NCBI RefSeq assembly: GCF_900119915.1
Contig: NZ_LT635455.1
Location: 1-64,000 of the forward strand
Reading direction: 5' to 3'
Origin: Olsenella timonensis
GTDB taxonomy: Bacteria; Actinomycetota; Coriobacteriia; Coriobacteriales; Atopobiaceae
DNA length: 64,000 bases
Within the stretch, counting starts at the first letter, position 1. Each line of letters opens with the position of its first letter. Under the pieces are notes generated by a model. The model was not told the DNA's origin. It saw nothing but the letters and a program-made list of their open reading frames with translations, and did not search any database. A program made the translations under genes and the position numbers. Below are positions 8,006 through 17,750 of this stretch, piece by piece.

Positions 8006-10441
8006 TTGACTGACAACACCACGATCTTCGAGAACGAGCAGGACTTCGTCGAGCAGTACCGCGAGTCCTGCCTGACCCGCTACGGCACCCCCTTCGAGGA
8101 GCTCGCCGACCACGACCGCTTCTACGCGCTGGCCGAGCTCATCGCCAACAAGGGCCGCGCGATCTTCCCCGAGTCCCACCCCAAGGGCGCCAAGAAGGTC
8201 TACTACTTCTCCCTCGAGTTCCTTCTCGGCCCCCTGCTCGACAACTACCTGATCAACTTCGGCATTCGTGACATGGTCGCCGAGGGCGTCAAGTCCATGG
8301 GCTCCGACCTCGAGACCCTCTGCCGCCAGGAGGTCGACCCGGGCCTGGGCAACGGCGGCCTGGGGCGCCTCGCCGCATGCTTCCTCGACTCCATGGCCCA
8401 CGAGGGCATGGCCGGCTACGGCAACGGCATGCGCTACCGCTACGGCCTCTTCCGCCAGTACATCGAGGGCGGCCGTCAGGTCGAGCGCACCGACAACTGG
8501 CTCGCGGGCGGGTTCCCCTGGGAGACCCGCAAGGACGGCAGCGCCGTGCTCGTGCGCTTCGGCGGGCAGGTCGTCCGCCACGAGGAGGGCGGCAAGTTCT
8601 GGTTCACGCAGGAGGGCGGAGAGATCGTCCGCGCCGTCCCCTATGACGTGCCCATCATCGGCTACGGCGGCAAGGTCGTGAACAAGCTCCGCCTGTGGTC
8701 GGCGGAGCCCTACACCGAGGACTTCGACCTCGACGCCTTCAACGCCGGCGACTACGCCCGCGCCAACAAGTTCCGCTCCGACGTCGAGGCCATCTCCACG
8801 ATCCTCTACCCCAACGACGCCGGCGAGCACGGCAGGATGCTGCGCCTCAAGCAGGAGTACCTGTTCGTCTCGGCCGGCCTGCAGACGATCCTGCGCACCT
8901 ACGAGCGCGAGTTCGGGCCCGACTGGGAGCACCTCGGCGAGCACGTCTGCATCCACACCAACGACACCCACCCCGCCATGTGCGGCCCCGAGCTCATGCG
9001 CCTGCTCGTTGACGAGAAGGGCGTGGACTTCGACCTCGCCTACCGGGTCGCCAAGGAGACCATCTCCTTCACCAACCACACGGTCATGCCCGAGGCGCTC
9101 GAGAAGTGGCCGATCAACACCTTCCGCAACCTGCTGCCGCGCCTCTACATGTTCATCGACGAGGTGGACCGCCGCTACCGCGACAACCTTGCCACGCACC
9201 TCTCGCCCAACGACGGCAACTGGACCGACGTCCTGCAGAAGACGGCCATCCTCTGGGACGGCCAGGTCCGCATGGCGAACCTCTCGATCATCTTCTCGCA
9301 CTCGATCAACGGCGTCTCGGCCCTGCACACGCAGATCCTCAAGGACTCCGTGTTCCACGAGTTCTACGAGCTGATGCCGCATCGCTTCAACAACAAGACC
9401 AACGGCGTCACGCACCGGCGCTTCCTCGCCGAGGCCAACCCAAGCTACGCCAGGCTCATCACCGAGGCCATCGGCGACGGCTGGATGGACGACGCCATGG
9501 AGCTCGAGAAGCTCGTCCCCTACGAGCAGGACGCGAGCTTCCTCGACGGCATGGAGCTCGCCAAGAAGGCCGACAAGGAGCGCCTCGCCGCCTACGTGCG
9601 CGAGACCTCGGGCGTCGAGCTCGACACCAACATGGTCTTCGACGTGCAGGTCAAGCGCTTCCACGCCTACAAGCGCCAGCTGCTCAACGTCTTCAAGGTG
9701 CTCGACGTCTACAACCGCATCCTCACCGACCCGGGCTACGACCCGCGCCCGACCGCCTTCATCTTCTCCGGCAAGGCCGCCCAGAGCTACACCTTCGCCA
9801 AGGAGGTCATCCGCCTCATCAACTCCGTGGCGGACGTCATCAACAACGACGAGCGCGTGAGCGGCAAGATCAAGGTCGCCTTCGTGCCCAACTTCGCGGT
9901 CTCCAACGCGCAGCTCATCTACTCCGCGGCAGAGATCTCCGAGCAGATCAGCGTGGCCGGCGCTGAGGCCTCCGGCACCTCCAACATGAAGCTCATGATG
10001 AACGCCGCCATCACCCTCGGCACGCTCGACGGCGCCAACATAGAGATCTCCGAGCTCGTGGGCCCCGAGAACATCAAGATCTTCGGCCTGCGCGCGAACG
10101 AGGTCGAGGAGCTGCGCGCCTCGGGCCGCTACTACGCCTGGGACATGTACAACGCCGACCGGGACCGCCTCGGCCGCATCGTGGACATGCTCACCGACGG
10201 CTCGCTCGCGCGCCTGTCGGGCAACTTCGACAGCATCCACGACTACCTCATGGTGGACAACGACCCCGACCTCGTGCTGCGCGACTTCCACTCCTACGTC
10301 CAGGCCTTCGACGAGCTCACCGGAGCCTACGCCGACCGCCGCGCGTGGAACAGGTCGGCGCTCCACAATACCGCCAAGGCCGGATACTTCTCCTCAGACC
10401 GAACGATTCGTGAGTACATGGCTGACATCTGGCACATTTAG
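8006..10441 (+). CDS. glgP: Glycogen/maltodextrin phosphorylase
   Basis: The product has about 811 residues, normal for GT35 phosphorylases, which release glucose-1-phosphate from alpha-1,4-glucan ends. Visible motifs are the N-terminal EFLLGPLLDNYLINFG and DPGLGNGGLGRLAACFLDS, the KRFHAYKRQLLN segment, and the PLP-lysine region EASGTSNMKLMMNAA followed by LGTLDGANIEI. I chose the TTG at 8006 because AAGGAG lies 5 nt upstream; in-frame ATGs at 7976 and 7991 are possible but the second overlaps that ribosome binding site. It sits between glgB and glgC, so storage and mobilisation genes are in one operon. Confidence 0.95.
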   Translation: MTDNTTIFENEQDFVEQYRESCLTRYGTPFEELADHDRFYALAELIANKGRAIFPESHPKGAKKVYYFSLEFLLGPLLDNYLINFGIRDMVAEGVKSMGSDLETLCRQEVDPGLGNGGLGRLAACFLDSMAHEGMAGYGNGMRYRYGLFRQYIEGGRQVERTDNWLAGGFPWETRKDGSAVLVRFGGQVVRHEEGGKFWFTQEGGEIVRAVPYDVPIIGYGGKVVNKLRLWSAEPYTEDFDLDAFNAGDYARANKFRSDVEAISTILYPNDAGEHGRMLRLKQEYLFVSAGLQTILRTYEREFGPDWEHLGEHVCIHTNDTHPAMCGPELMRLLVDEKGVDFDLAYRVAKETISFTNHTVMPEALEKWPINTFRNLLPRLYMFIDEVDRRYRDNLATHLSPNDGNWTDVLQKTAILWDGQVRMANLSIIFSHSINGVSALHTQILKDSVFHEFYELMPHRFNNKTNGVTHRRFLAEANPSYARLITEAIGDGWMDDAMELEKLVPYEQDASFLDGMELAKKADKERLAAYVRETSGVELDTNMVFDVQVKRFHAYKRQLLNVFKVLDVYNRILTDPGYDPRPTAFIFSGKAAQSYTFAKEVIRLINSVADVINNDERVSGKIKVAFVPNFAVSNAQLIYSAAEISEQISVAGAEASGTSNMKLMMNAAITLGTLDGANIEISELVGPENIKIFGLRANEVEELRASGRYYAWDMYNADRDRLGRIVDMLTDGSLARLSGNFDSIHDYLMVDNDPDLVLRDFHSYVQAFDELTGAYADRRAWNRSALHNTAKAGYFSSDRTIREYMADIWHI

Positions 10442-10451
10442 GTGTACGTCT

Positions 10452-10470
10452 CGGGGGCCGCGCGCCCCCG
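10452..10470 (+). other. Intercistronic hairpin between glgP and glgC
   Basis: CGGGGGC pairs with GCCCCCG around a 5-nt loop in the 60-bp gap. No T tract follows. It is probably an mRNA structure, not a terminator. Confidence 0.4.
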
Positions 10471-10501
10471 TGTGAGATGGGTTGTCGAAAGGAGTGGGGG
10501 T

Positions 10502-11650
10502 ATGAGCAAGAAAGAGTGCATCGCAATGCTCCTCGCCGGAGGGCAGGGAAGTCGTCTCGGTGCGCTGACGAGTAACGTGGCAAAGCCCGCCGTCTCGTTC
10601 GGCGGCAAGTTCCGCATCATCGACTTCGCCCTGTCGAACTGCGCGAACTCGGGCATCAACACCGTCGGCGTCCTCACGCAGTACCGTCCGTACCTGCTGC
10701 ACAGCTACATCGGCACCGGTGAGGCCTGGAACCTCGACGAGCGCGGGGGCGGCGTCGCCATCCTGCCGCCGTTTGCCACGCAGACCGGCGGCGCCTGGTA
10801 CGAGGGCACCGCGGACGCCGTGACGCAGAACCTCGGCTACATCGAGACCAACGACCCCGAGTACGTGCTCATCCTCTCCGGCGACCAGCTCTATCGCATG
10901 GACTACGCCGACATGCTCGCCACCCACAAGGCCAACAACGCCGACCTCACGATCGCCGTCATGCCGGTGCCGTGGGAGGAGGCGTCGCGCTTTGGCATCC
11001 TGACCGCCGACCCCGACGGCCGCATCACGAAGTTCTCCGAGAAGCCCAAGAAGCCCGACAGCAACCTCGCCTCCATGGGCATCTACATCTTCAACGCCGA
11101 CCTTCTCGTCAGCACGCTCAGGGAGGACGCCAACGACCAGAACTCCTCCCACGACTTTGGCGGCGACATCATCCCCAAGCTGCTGGCGGACGGCAAGCGC
11201 CTGTTCACCTACAAGTTCGAGGGCTTCTGGCGCGACGTCGGCACCATCTCGAGCTACCACGAGACGAGCATGGACCTGCTCGGGCCCAACCCCGCCTTCG
11301 ACATCTTCAGCACCGACTTCCCGATCATGAGCAACGCCTCCACCCGTCCGCCCGCGTTCGTGGGCAAGGACGGCACGATCGACGACGCCCTCGTCGCCAA
11401 CGGCTGCCAGGTCTACGGCACCGTCAGGCACTCGATCCTCTCGACCGACGCCTACGTCGGCGAGCGTGCCACGGTCATCGACTCGGTCCTTCTGCCGGGC
11501 GCGGTGGTCAAGGACGGCGCCAACGTCGTGCGCGCCATCCTCGGCGAGAACTCCGTGGTCGAGGAAAACGTGAGCGTCGGCAGCGTCGACCAGACGAAGG
11601 ATACCGCCGTCATCGGCAACGACGTTGTCGTCGGAAAGGGGGAGAACTAG
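10502..11650 (+). CDS. glgC: Glucose-1-phosphate adenylyltransferase, catalytic subunit
   Basis: The 382-residue protein forms ADP-glucose from ATP and glucose-1-phosphate, the committed step of glycogen synthesis. It has the nucleotidyltransferase signature [21 protein letters not shown], the metal-binding [11 protein letters not shown], the substrate-binding SEKPKKP and the GFWRDVGT motif, then a C-terminal left-handed beta-helix of hexapeptide repeats. The ATG at 10502 follows AAAGGAG. GlgD starts 2 bp after its stop, matching the Firmicutes-type GlgC/GlgD heteromer. Confidence 0.96.
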   Translation: MSKKECIAMLLAGGQGSRLGALTSNVAKPAVSFGGKFRIIDFALSNCANSGINTVGVLTQYRPYLLHSYIGTGEAWNLDERGGGVAILPPFATQTGGAWYEGTADAVTQNLGYIETNDPEYVLILSGDQLYRMDYADMLATHKANNADLTIAVMPVPWEEASRFGILTADPDGRITKFSEKPKKPDSNLASMGIYIFNADLLVSTLREDANDQNSSHDFGGDIIPKLLADGKRLFTYKFEGFWRDVGTISSYHETSMDLLGPNPAFDIFSTDFPIMSNASTRPPAFVGKDGTIDDALVANGCQVYGTVRHSILSTDAYVGERATVIDSVLLPGAVVKDGANVVRAILGENSVVEENVSVGSVDQTKDTAVIGNDVVVGKGEN

Positions 11651-11652
11651 TC

Positions 11653-12747
11653 ATGGAGAAGGTCATCGGCCTTATCACCTGCAACTACTCCGCCAAGGAG
11701 TCCAGCGCGCTCACCGAGAGCCGCCCCGTGGCGTCGCTGCCGTACTTCGGCCGCTACCGCCTCGTCGACTTTGCCCTGTCCAACCTCGTGAACTGCGGGA
11801 TCCGCACGGTGGGCATGGTCATGCCGTACAACTACCGCTCGATCATCGACCACGTGGGCTCCGGCAAGGACTGGGACCTCGACCGCAAGAACGGCGGCCT
11901 GTTCATCCTGCCCGGCTCCGCCTTCGGCACCTCGCGCACCGGCGCCCGCTTCCTGCTGCGCGACCTCATCCACAACAAGGCCTACTTCACGCGCAGCAGC
12001 GCCGACGCCGTGATCTGCTCGACGGCCAACTTCGTCTACAACATCGACCTCGACGAGGTCTACGCCGCCCACAAGGAGTCCGGCGCCGACATCACGGTCC
12101 TCACCAAGACCGCGTCCGAGAAGGACGCCGACGTCACGGCGTTCGACGTCATCGACGGTCGCGTCCAGGGCGTGCGCCAGGGCGTCAACTTCGGCGACAC
12201 GATGTTCCTCGACTGCTTCGTCATCAACCGCCAGCTGCTGCTCGACATGTTCGACTGGTACGCCCCGACGGACTACCTCGACGTCTTCGAGGCCATGACG
12301 GGCGACTTCGGCCGCGTCGACGTGCGCACCTACGACTTCGGCGGCTACGTCGCCCCGATCTTCAACAAGCGCACCTACTTCCGCGCCAACATGGACCTGC
12401 TCGACCCGCGCATCACCGAGGAGCTCTTCCCGGCCGACCGCTCGATCAAGACCAAGACCCACGACACGCCGCCGGCGAAGTTCGAGGTCGGCTCGCGCGT
12501 GCTCAACTCCGCGGCCTCCTCGGGCGACCGGATCTACGGCAGCGTGAGCGACTCCATCCTGGGCCGCAACGTCATCATCGAGGCCGGTGCCACGGTGCGC
12601 AACTCCATCGTGATGCAGGGCTGCGTCGTCAAGAGCGGCGCCCGCGTCGAGAACGCCATCGTCGACCGCGGCAACGTGGTGCCCGCCGGCACCGAGCTGC
12701 GCGGCACCCCCGAGGACGTCCTCATCACCGAGAAGGCCCACGAGTAG
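11653..12747 (+). CDS. glgD: Glucose-1-phosphate adenylyltransferase, regulatory subunit GlgD
   Basis: The 364-residue protein is homologous to GlgC but the catalytic signature is degenerate: the N-terminus reads GLITCNYSAKESSALTESRP instead of the glycine-rich GGxGxRL motif, and the metal-binding Asp region is CSTANFVYNIDL. The fold-defining RLVDFALSNLVNCGI is intact and the C-terminus has hexapeptide repeats. In organisms with both genes GlgD acts as a poorly active partner that modulates GlgC. It is 2 bp from glgC and 16 bp from glgA, so all are cotranslated. Confidence 0.95.
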   Translation: MEKVIGLITCNYSAKESSALTESRPVASLPYFGRYRLVDFALSNLVNCGIRTVGMVMPYNYRSIIDHVGSGKDWDLDRKNGGLFILPGSAFGTSRTGARFLLRDLIHNKAYFTRSSADAVICSTANFVYNIDLDEVYAAHKESGADITVLTKTASEKDADVTAFDVIDGRVQGVRQGVNFGDTMFLDCFVINRQLLLDMFDWYAPTDYLDVFEAMTGDFGRVDVRTYDFGGYVAPIFNKRTYFRANMDLLDPRITEELFPADRSIKTKTHDTPPAKFEVGSRVLNSAASSGDRIYGSVSDSILGRNVIIEAGATVRNSIVMQGCVVKSGARVENAIVDRGNVVPAGTELRGTPEDVLITEKAHE

Positions 12748-12763
12748 GCGAGGGGGAGCTCCT

Positions 12764-14260
12764 ATGGCAACAACAGCCAAGCGCAGGAAGCTGAGGGTGC
12801 TCTTCGCGTCCTCCGAGGCCGTTCCGTTCGCCAAGACCGGCGGCCTGGGCGACGTGGCGGGGTCGCTTCCGCGCGCCCTCAAGCACGCGGGCGCCCGCGT
12901 GGCCGTGATCCTGCCCAAGTACGCGAGCATCCCTCAGGAGTACCGCGACCAGATGAAGCACGTGGCCGACTTCTACGTGCCCCTCGCCTGGCGCAACGAG
13001 TACTGCGGCATCGAGAAGCTCACGCTCCAGGACCTCGACTTCTACTTCGTGGACAACGAGGCCTACTTCAAGCGCGACGGCCTCTACGGCTACTTCGACG
13101 ACGGCGAGCGCTTCGCGTTCTTCTCCAAGGCCATCTGCGAGGCCATCGCCAAGGTCCCGGAGCTCGAGTGCGACGTCCTGCACTGCAACGACTGGCAGAC
13201 GGCCCTGTGCTGCGTCTTCCTGCGGGAGTTCTACCAGCAGGTCCCGCAGTGCGCGGGCGTCAAGACGGTCTTCACCGTCCACAACGTCAAGTTCCAGGGC
13301 CAGTACAGCGACAAGGTCCTCGAGGAGGTGCTGGGCCTCGCCCACATCCCCGCCGCGCGCGACCAGCTCTACTGCGACCGCGACTCCATCAACTACATGA
13401 AGGGCGCGCTCTGCTACGCGGACTTCCTCACCACGGTGAGCCCGAGCTATGCGTACGAGCTGCAGATGCCCTTCTACGGCGAGGGTCGCGACGACATTTT
13501 CCGCCGGCGCGCGAGCGTGCTGCGCGGCATCCTGAACGGCATCGACCAGACCATCTGGGACCCCGCGACCGACCCCATGATCCCGGCCAACTACGCCGCC
13601 AAGGACATGGAGAACAAGGCGGAGTGCAAGCGCGCGCTGCAGGAGGAGCTGGGCCTTGCGCAGGACCCCACGCGCCCGCTCGTCGTCTCCATCGGCCGCC
13701 TGACCGACCAGAAGGGCCTCGGGCTCGTGCGCTACGCGATGGAGCACCTCATGCAGCGTGGCGTCCAGGTCGCGATCCTGGGCACGGGCGACAAGGACCA
13801 CGAGGACGCGTTCCGCTACTTCGACGCCAAGTACGGCGACCAGATGTGCGCGCGCATCGCCTTTGACAACGCGCTCTCGCATCGCATGTACGCCGGCGGC
13901 GACATCCTGCTCATGCCGTCGGAGTTCGAGCCGTGCGGCCTATCCCAGATGATCGCCATGCGCTACGGCACCCTGCCCGTGGTGCGCGAGACCGGCGGCC
14001 TGCGCGACTCGGTCACGCCGTACAACAAGTACACCGGCGAGGGCACGGGCTTCTCGTTCGCCAACATGAACGCCGACGAGATGGCCGACACCCTGCTCGG
14101 CGCCTGCGAGATCTTCTGGACCGACCCCGAGGCCTGGCACAAGCTCCAGCTCCAGGCCATGGACACCGACTTCAGCTGGCGTCGCGCCGCGAACGACTAC
14201 ATGGACATCTACCATGAGCTCCACCCGGAGATCATCAGGTACAACAAGAGGAGAGACTAG
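12764..14260 (+). CDS. glgA: Glycogen synthase (ADP-glucose)
   Basis: The 498-residue GT5 enzyme elongates alpha-1,4-glucan from ADP-glucose. The N-terminal RVLFASSEAVPFAKTGGLGDVAGSLP contains the KTGGL ADP-glucose-binding motif; HCNDWQTAL and HNVKFQG follow in the first Rossmann domain. The C-terminal domain has SIGRLTDQKG and the catalytic E-X7-E segment MPSEFEPCGLSQM, then TGGLRDSV. Length is slightly above the common 477. A GGGGGAGC ribosome binding site lies before the ATG. The next gene's TTG start is 3 bp after the stop. Confidence 0.96.
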   Translation: MATTAKRRKLRVLFASSEAVPFAKTGGLGDVAGSLPRALKHAGARVAVILPKYASIPQEYRDQMKHVADFYVPLAWRNEYCGIEKLTLQDLDFYFVDNEAYFKRDGLYGYFDDGERFAFFSKAICEAIAKVPELECDVLHCNDWQTALCCVFLREFYQQVPQCAGVKTVFTVHNVKFQGQYSDKVLEEVLGLAHIPAARDQLYCDRDSINYMKGALCYADFLTTVSPSYAYELQMPFYGEGRDDIFRRRASVLRGILNGIDQTIWDPATDPMIPANYAAKDMENKAECKRALQEELGLAQDPTRPLVVSIGRLTDQKGLGLVRYAMEHLMQRGVQVAILGTGDKDHEDAFRYFDAKYGDQMCARIAFDNALSHRMYAGGDILLMPSEFEPCGLSQMIAMRYGTLPVVRETGGLRDSVTPYNKYTGEGTGFSFANMNADEMADTLLGACEIFWTDPEAWHKLQLQAMDTDFSWRRAANDYMDIYHELHPEIIRYNKRRD

Positions 14261-14263
14261 CGG

Positions 14264-17200
14264 TTGAGAGCACGTCACGTCACCTCGGAGCGTGAGTACC
14301 GGTCCCCATTCGGTGCCGTCCAGCTGGGCGGCACCGTTTCGCTGAGCATAGACGTGTGGGAGGACGACGTCACGTTCTGCACCCTGCGCGTGTGGACCGA
14401 CGCCCACGGCGAGGAGCTTATCGAGATGCGCGGGGCCGAGCACGCCGGCGGCCTGCGCTTCACCGCCGCGTACCGGCCCGCCGAGACGGGCGTGGTCTGG
14501 TACAGCTTCGACATCGAGGCGAGCGACGGCGCGGTGTGGCGCTACGGCGCCCGCGAGGGCTGGGTCACCGGGGAGGGCGCCTTCGCCTACGGCGACCCCC
14601 CGTCGTTCCAGATCACGGTCTTCTCGCCCCGGGCGCACCAGCCCAGGTGGTACCGCGAGGGCATCGTCTATCAGATCTTCCCGGACCGCTTCGCGCGCGG
14701 GGAGGACTGGCGCGAGCGCGCCGCCGACACCCTTGCGATTCAGCGCAAGGGAGGCCCCGCGCGCGAGGTGCTCGAGGACTGGGACACCCCGCCCACCTAC
14801 CGGCGCGAGGGCGACGGCAGCGTGGCGTGCTGGGACTTCTACGGCGGCACGCTCGAGGGCATCCGCGAGCGGCTCGACTACCTCGAGGACCTCGGCGTGA
14901 CCGCGATCTACCTCAACCCCGTGTTCGAGGCGGCGAGCAACCACCGCTACGACACGGCCGACTACCTCAGGATCGACCCGCTCCTCGGCGACGAGCAGAG
15001 CTTCCGCGCGCTGTGCGTCGACGCCGAGGAGCACGGCATATCGATCATCCTGGACGGCGTCTTCAATCACGTGGGTGCCGACTCGCGCTACTTCAACCGC
15101 TTTGGCACCTATGCCGAGCCGGGCGCGTGGCAGGGCGAGCGCTCGCGCTATCGCTCCTGGTTCACCTTCAACGACGACGGCACCTATGCCGGCTGGTGGG
15201 GGGACCAGAACCTCCCGTCCGTCCGCTCGGACTGCGAGGACTTCCACGAGCTCGTGTGCGGGCGCGCCGGTGTCATCCGCCACTGGCTGCGCCAGGGCGC
15301 GCGCGGCTGGCGGCTCGACGTCGCCGACGAGCTGACCGACGAGTTCATCGCGCAGATCAAGCACGCGCTCCTCGTCGAGAAGCCCGACGGCGTGCTGATC
15401 GGCGAAGTCTGGGAGGACGCCTCGCACAAGACGGCCTACGGGAAGCTGCGCCACTACTTCCAGGGAGCCGAGCTCGACGCCACGATGAACTACCCCGTGC
15501 GCACCGCGCTGCTCGCCTACGTCCGCGGCGAGATGGGCGCGAGCGAGCTGGCGGCGCGTCTCGAGGAGCTGCGCGAGAACTACCCGCGCGACAACTTCTA
15601 CTCCGCCCTCAACCTGCTGGGGAGCCACGACCGCGAGCGCCTGTTCACGGTGCTGGGCGGGGCGCCCGACCCCGACTCGATCCCGGAGGGCGAGCGCGCG
15701 ACCTGGCGCCTCTCGGACGACCAGGTCGGCCTCGCGAAGTCGCGCCTGTGGGTCGTGGCGCTGCTGCAGATGACGCTGCCCGGCGTGCCGTGCGTCTACT
15801 ACGGCGACGAGCGCGGCGTCGAGGGCTTCCGCGACCCGTACAACCGCGCGAGCTTCCCGTGGGACGGCGGCAGGCGCGACTGCACCGACATCTACCGCAA
15901 CGCGATCGCGGTGCGCAAGATGCTGCCCGACCTGCTGGTCAACGGCGAGTTCGAGCCCTTCTCGTCCGGCGAGGACGTCTTTGGCTTCTGGCGCCGCGGC
16001 GAGGACGAGCGCGTGTGCGTGCTCGTCAACGCCAGCCTCTCCGACGCGCACACCGTCAAGGTGCCCGTTGGGGACAAGCAGGTCGCGGACGTCGTCTCGG
16101 GCGTCACGCCGCGCGTGAGCCACGGCCAGGCGGAGGTCTTCCTCTGGCCGCTCGGCACCGCGGTTCTGCACTTCCATCGCGAGCGCCGCCTCCAGGAGCC
16201 GCTCGAGCGCGGCATGGGCGTGCTCTGTCACATAACCTCCGTGCCCAACGGCGGCTGGCCCGGCACGCTCGGCGCCCCGGCGCGCCGCTTCGTGGACTGG
16301 CTCGCCGCGGCGGGCCAGAAGTACTGGCAGGTCCTGCCCGTCAACCCCACGGACCGCTTTGGGTCCCCGTACGCCGGCCTCGGCGCGTTCGCGGGCAACC
16401 TCGGCCTTCTCGAGCTCCCCGCCCCGGCGGCGCTCGCGCGTCTCGAGCGCATCGGCAACGATCCCGACTACCTGCGCTTCTGTGACGAGAACGACTACTG
16501 GCTCACGCCCTACGCGACCTTCCGCGCCTGCAAGGAGCTCCTGGGCGAGAAGCCCTGGCAGGAGTGGCCGGAGCCCTATCGCACCTACTCGCCGCGCCTG
16601 GCGGCGGACCCCAGGCTGCGCCACGCGATCGAGGCGCACCGCCGCCTGCAGTTCGAGTTCCAGCGCGAGTGGGACGACCTGCTCGACTACGCGCACGCGC
16701 GCGGGGTCAAGATCATCGGCGACATGCCGATGTTCGTCTCGGCCGACTCCGCCGACGTCTGGAGCGAGCCGGACATCTTCGACCTCGACGAGCGGGGCTA
16801 CGCGCGCCGCGAGGCCGGCGCCCCCGGCGACGCCTTCGCGCCCGATGGGCAGAACTGGGGCAACCCCGTCTTCCGCTGGGACATCCTGCGCGAGCAGAAC
16901 TACGGCTGGTGGCTGCGCCGCTTCAGCCGGATGCTTGCCCTCTACGACGTGGTCCGGCTCGACCACTTCATCGGCTTCATGTCCTACTTCGGCATCCCGG
17001 CGGGCAGGACGGCGCGCGAGGGCTCGTATGCCTTCGGACCGGGCGCGGAGCTCTTCCGCGCGGCCGAGCGCCAGTTTGGCCCGCTGCCCTTCATCGCCGA
17101 GGACCTCGGCGCCATCACGCCGGCGGTTCGCGCGCTCGTGGCGGCTACGGGCTTCCCGGGCATGGACGTGGCGCAGTTCTCCGACGACGACGTGCGGGAG

Positions 17201-17527
17201 GGCTACATGCCGCGCCCCGAGACCGTGGCCTACACGGGGACGCACGACAACCAGACGCTGGTGGGGTTCTGCGAGGGTCGCTACGGCCTCGGGCGCGAGG
17301 AGGCGGTCGAGGCCGCCGACGGCATCCTGCGCCGCGTGCTGGCGAGCGACGCCGACGTGGCGATCGTGCCGCTGCAGGACGTGCTCGGCCTCGGGGACGA
17401 GGCGCGCATGAACGTGCCCGGCGTCGCGGACGGCAACTGGAGCTGGCGCGCGAGCGGCGAGGCCGTTGCCGCGGCGGCCGCCCGCCTTGCCGACCTCGCC
17501 GAGGAGAGCGGGCGGATCCTGGGGTAG
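14264..17527 (+). CDS. GH13 alpha-glucan hydrolase fused to 4-alpha-glucanotransferase (GH77)
   Basis: The 1087-residue protein joins two enzymes. Residues 1 to about 645 are a neopullulanase-like GH13 protein: an N-terminal beta domain, then DGVFNHVG, nucleophile region GWRLDVADEL (near 352), acid/base IGEVWEDAS (near 380) and LGSHDRERL (near 455). From about residue 650 a MalQ-type GH77 domain begins (LCHITSVPNGGWPGTLG), with IGDMPMFVS, nucleophile region VRLDHFIGF (near 898), AEDLG (near 944) and TGTHDNQT (near 992). The protein would debranch or cut maltodextrins and disproportionate the products. The TTG start follows AGAGGAGAG and is 3 bp after glgA. Confidence 0.92.
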   Translation: MRARHVTSEREYRSPFGAVQLGGTVSLSIDVWEDDVTFCTLRVWTDAHGEELIEMRGAEHAGGLRFTAAYRPAETGVVWYSFDIEASDGAVWRYGAREGWVTGEGAFAYGDPPSFQITVFSPRAHQPRWYREGIVYQIFPDRFARGEDWRERAADTLAIQRKGGPAREVLEDWDTPPTYRREGDGSVACWDFYGGTLEGIRERLDYLEDLGVTAIYLNPVFEAASNHRYDTADYLRIDPLLGDEQSFRALCVDAEEHGISIILDGVFNHVGADSRYFNRFGTYAEPGAWQGERSRYRSWFTFNDDGTYAGWWGDQNLPSVRSDCEDFHELVCGRAGVIRHWLRQGARGWRLDVADELTDEFIAQIKHALLVEKPDGVLIGEVWEDASHKTAYGKLRHYFQGAELDATMNYPVRTALLAYVRGEMGASELAARLEELRENYPRDNFYSALNLLGSHDRERLFTVLGGAPDPDSIPEGERATWRLSDDQVGLAKSRLWVVALLQMTLPGVPCVYYGDERGVEGFRDPYNRASFPWDGGRRDCTDIYRNAIAVRKMLPDLLVNGEFEPFSSGEDVFGFWRRGEDERVCVLVNASLSDAHTVKVPVGDKQVADVVSGVTPRVSHGQAEVFLWPLGTAVLHFHRERRLQEPLERGMGVLCHITSVPNGGWPGTLGAPARRFVDWLAAAGQKYWQVLPVNPTDRFGSPYAGLGAFAGNLGLLELPAPAALARLERIGNDPDYLRFCDENDYWLTPYATFRACKELLGEKPWQEWPEPYRTYSPRLAADPRLRHAIEAHRRLQFEFQREWDDLLDYAHARGVKIIGDMPMFVSADSADVWSEPDIFDLDERGYARREAGAPGDAFAPDGQNWGNPVFRWDILREQNYGWWLRRFSRMLALYDVVRLDHFIGFMSYFGIPAGRTAREGSYAFGPGAELFRAAERQFGPLPFIAEDLGAITPAVRALVAATGFPGMDVAQFSDDDVREGYMPRPETVAYTGTHDNQTLVGFCEGRYGLGREEAVEAADGILRRVLASDADVAIVPLQDVLGLGDEARMNVPGVADGNWSWRASGEAVAAAAARLADLAEESGRILG

Positions 17528-17611
17528 CGCTCGCGAGGGCGCGTCCTTGTCGACGGCCCTTCTCGCCCGCCCTTCTCGCCCGCGGCCCGCGCTCCGGCTT
17601 CTCCGGCGTGC

Positions 17612-17718
17612 GTCCTGAAAAACGAGGCTGTGGCACGATTTTCCGGCAAATGTCCTGAAAATCGAGGCTGTGGCACGATTTGGGGCTCCCGGCGTGCCAT
17701 AGCCCCATTTTTCAGGAC
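17612..17718. repeat. Family A repeat element, left copy (107 bp)
   Basis: Two direct 30-bp units beginning GTCCTGAAAA start at 17612 and 17652, exactly 40 bp apart. They share GTCCTGAAAA, CGAGGCTGTGGCACGATTT and differ at one base. An inverted copy (CGTGCCATAG to TTTCAGGAC) occupies 17693-17718, so unit 2 and the inverted copy can form a long imperfect hairpin. The same 107-bp arrangement occurs in the same orientation at 18934-19040, on the other side of the intervening gene. Confidence 0.9.
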
Positions 17719-17750
17719 GCCACAGCCCAGAGGGGTCTGCTCGCCTGTCG

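Noticed and set aside
17612-17718. CRISPR-like direct repeats
   Set aside because: Only two direct units, 10-bp gaps that are the same in both elements, an inverted unit, and no cas genes.
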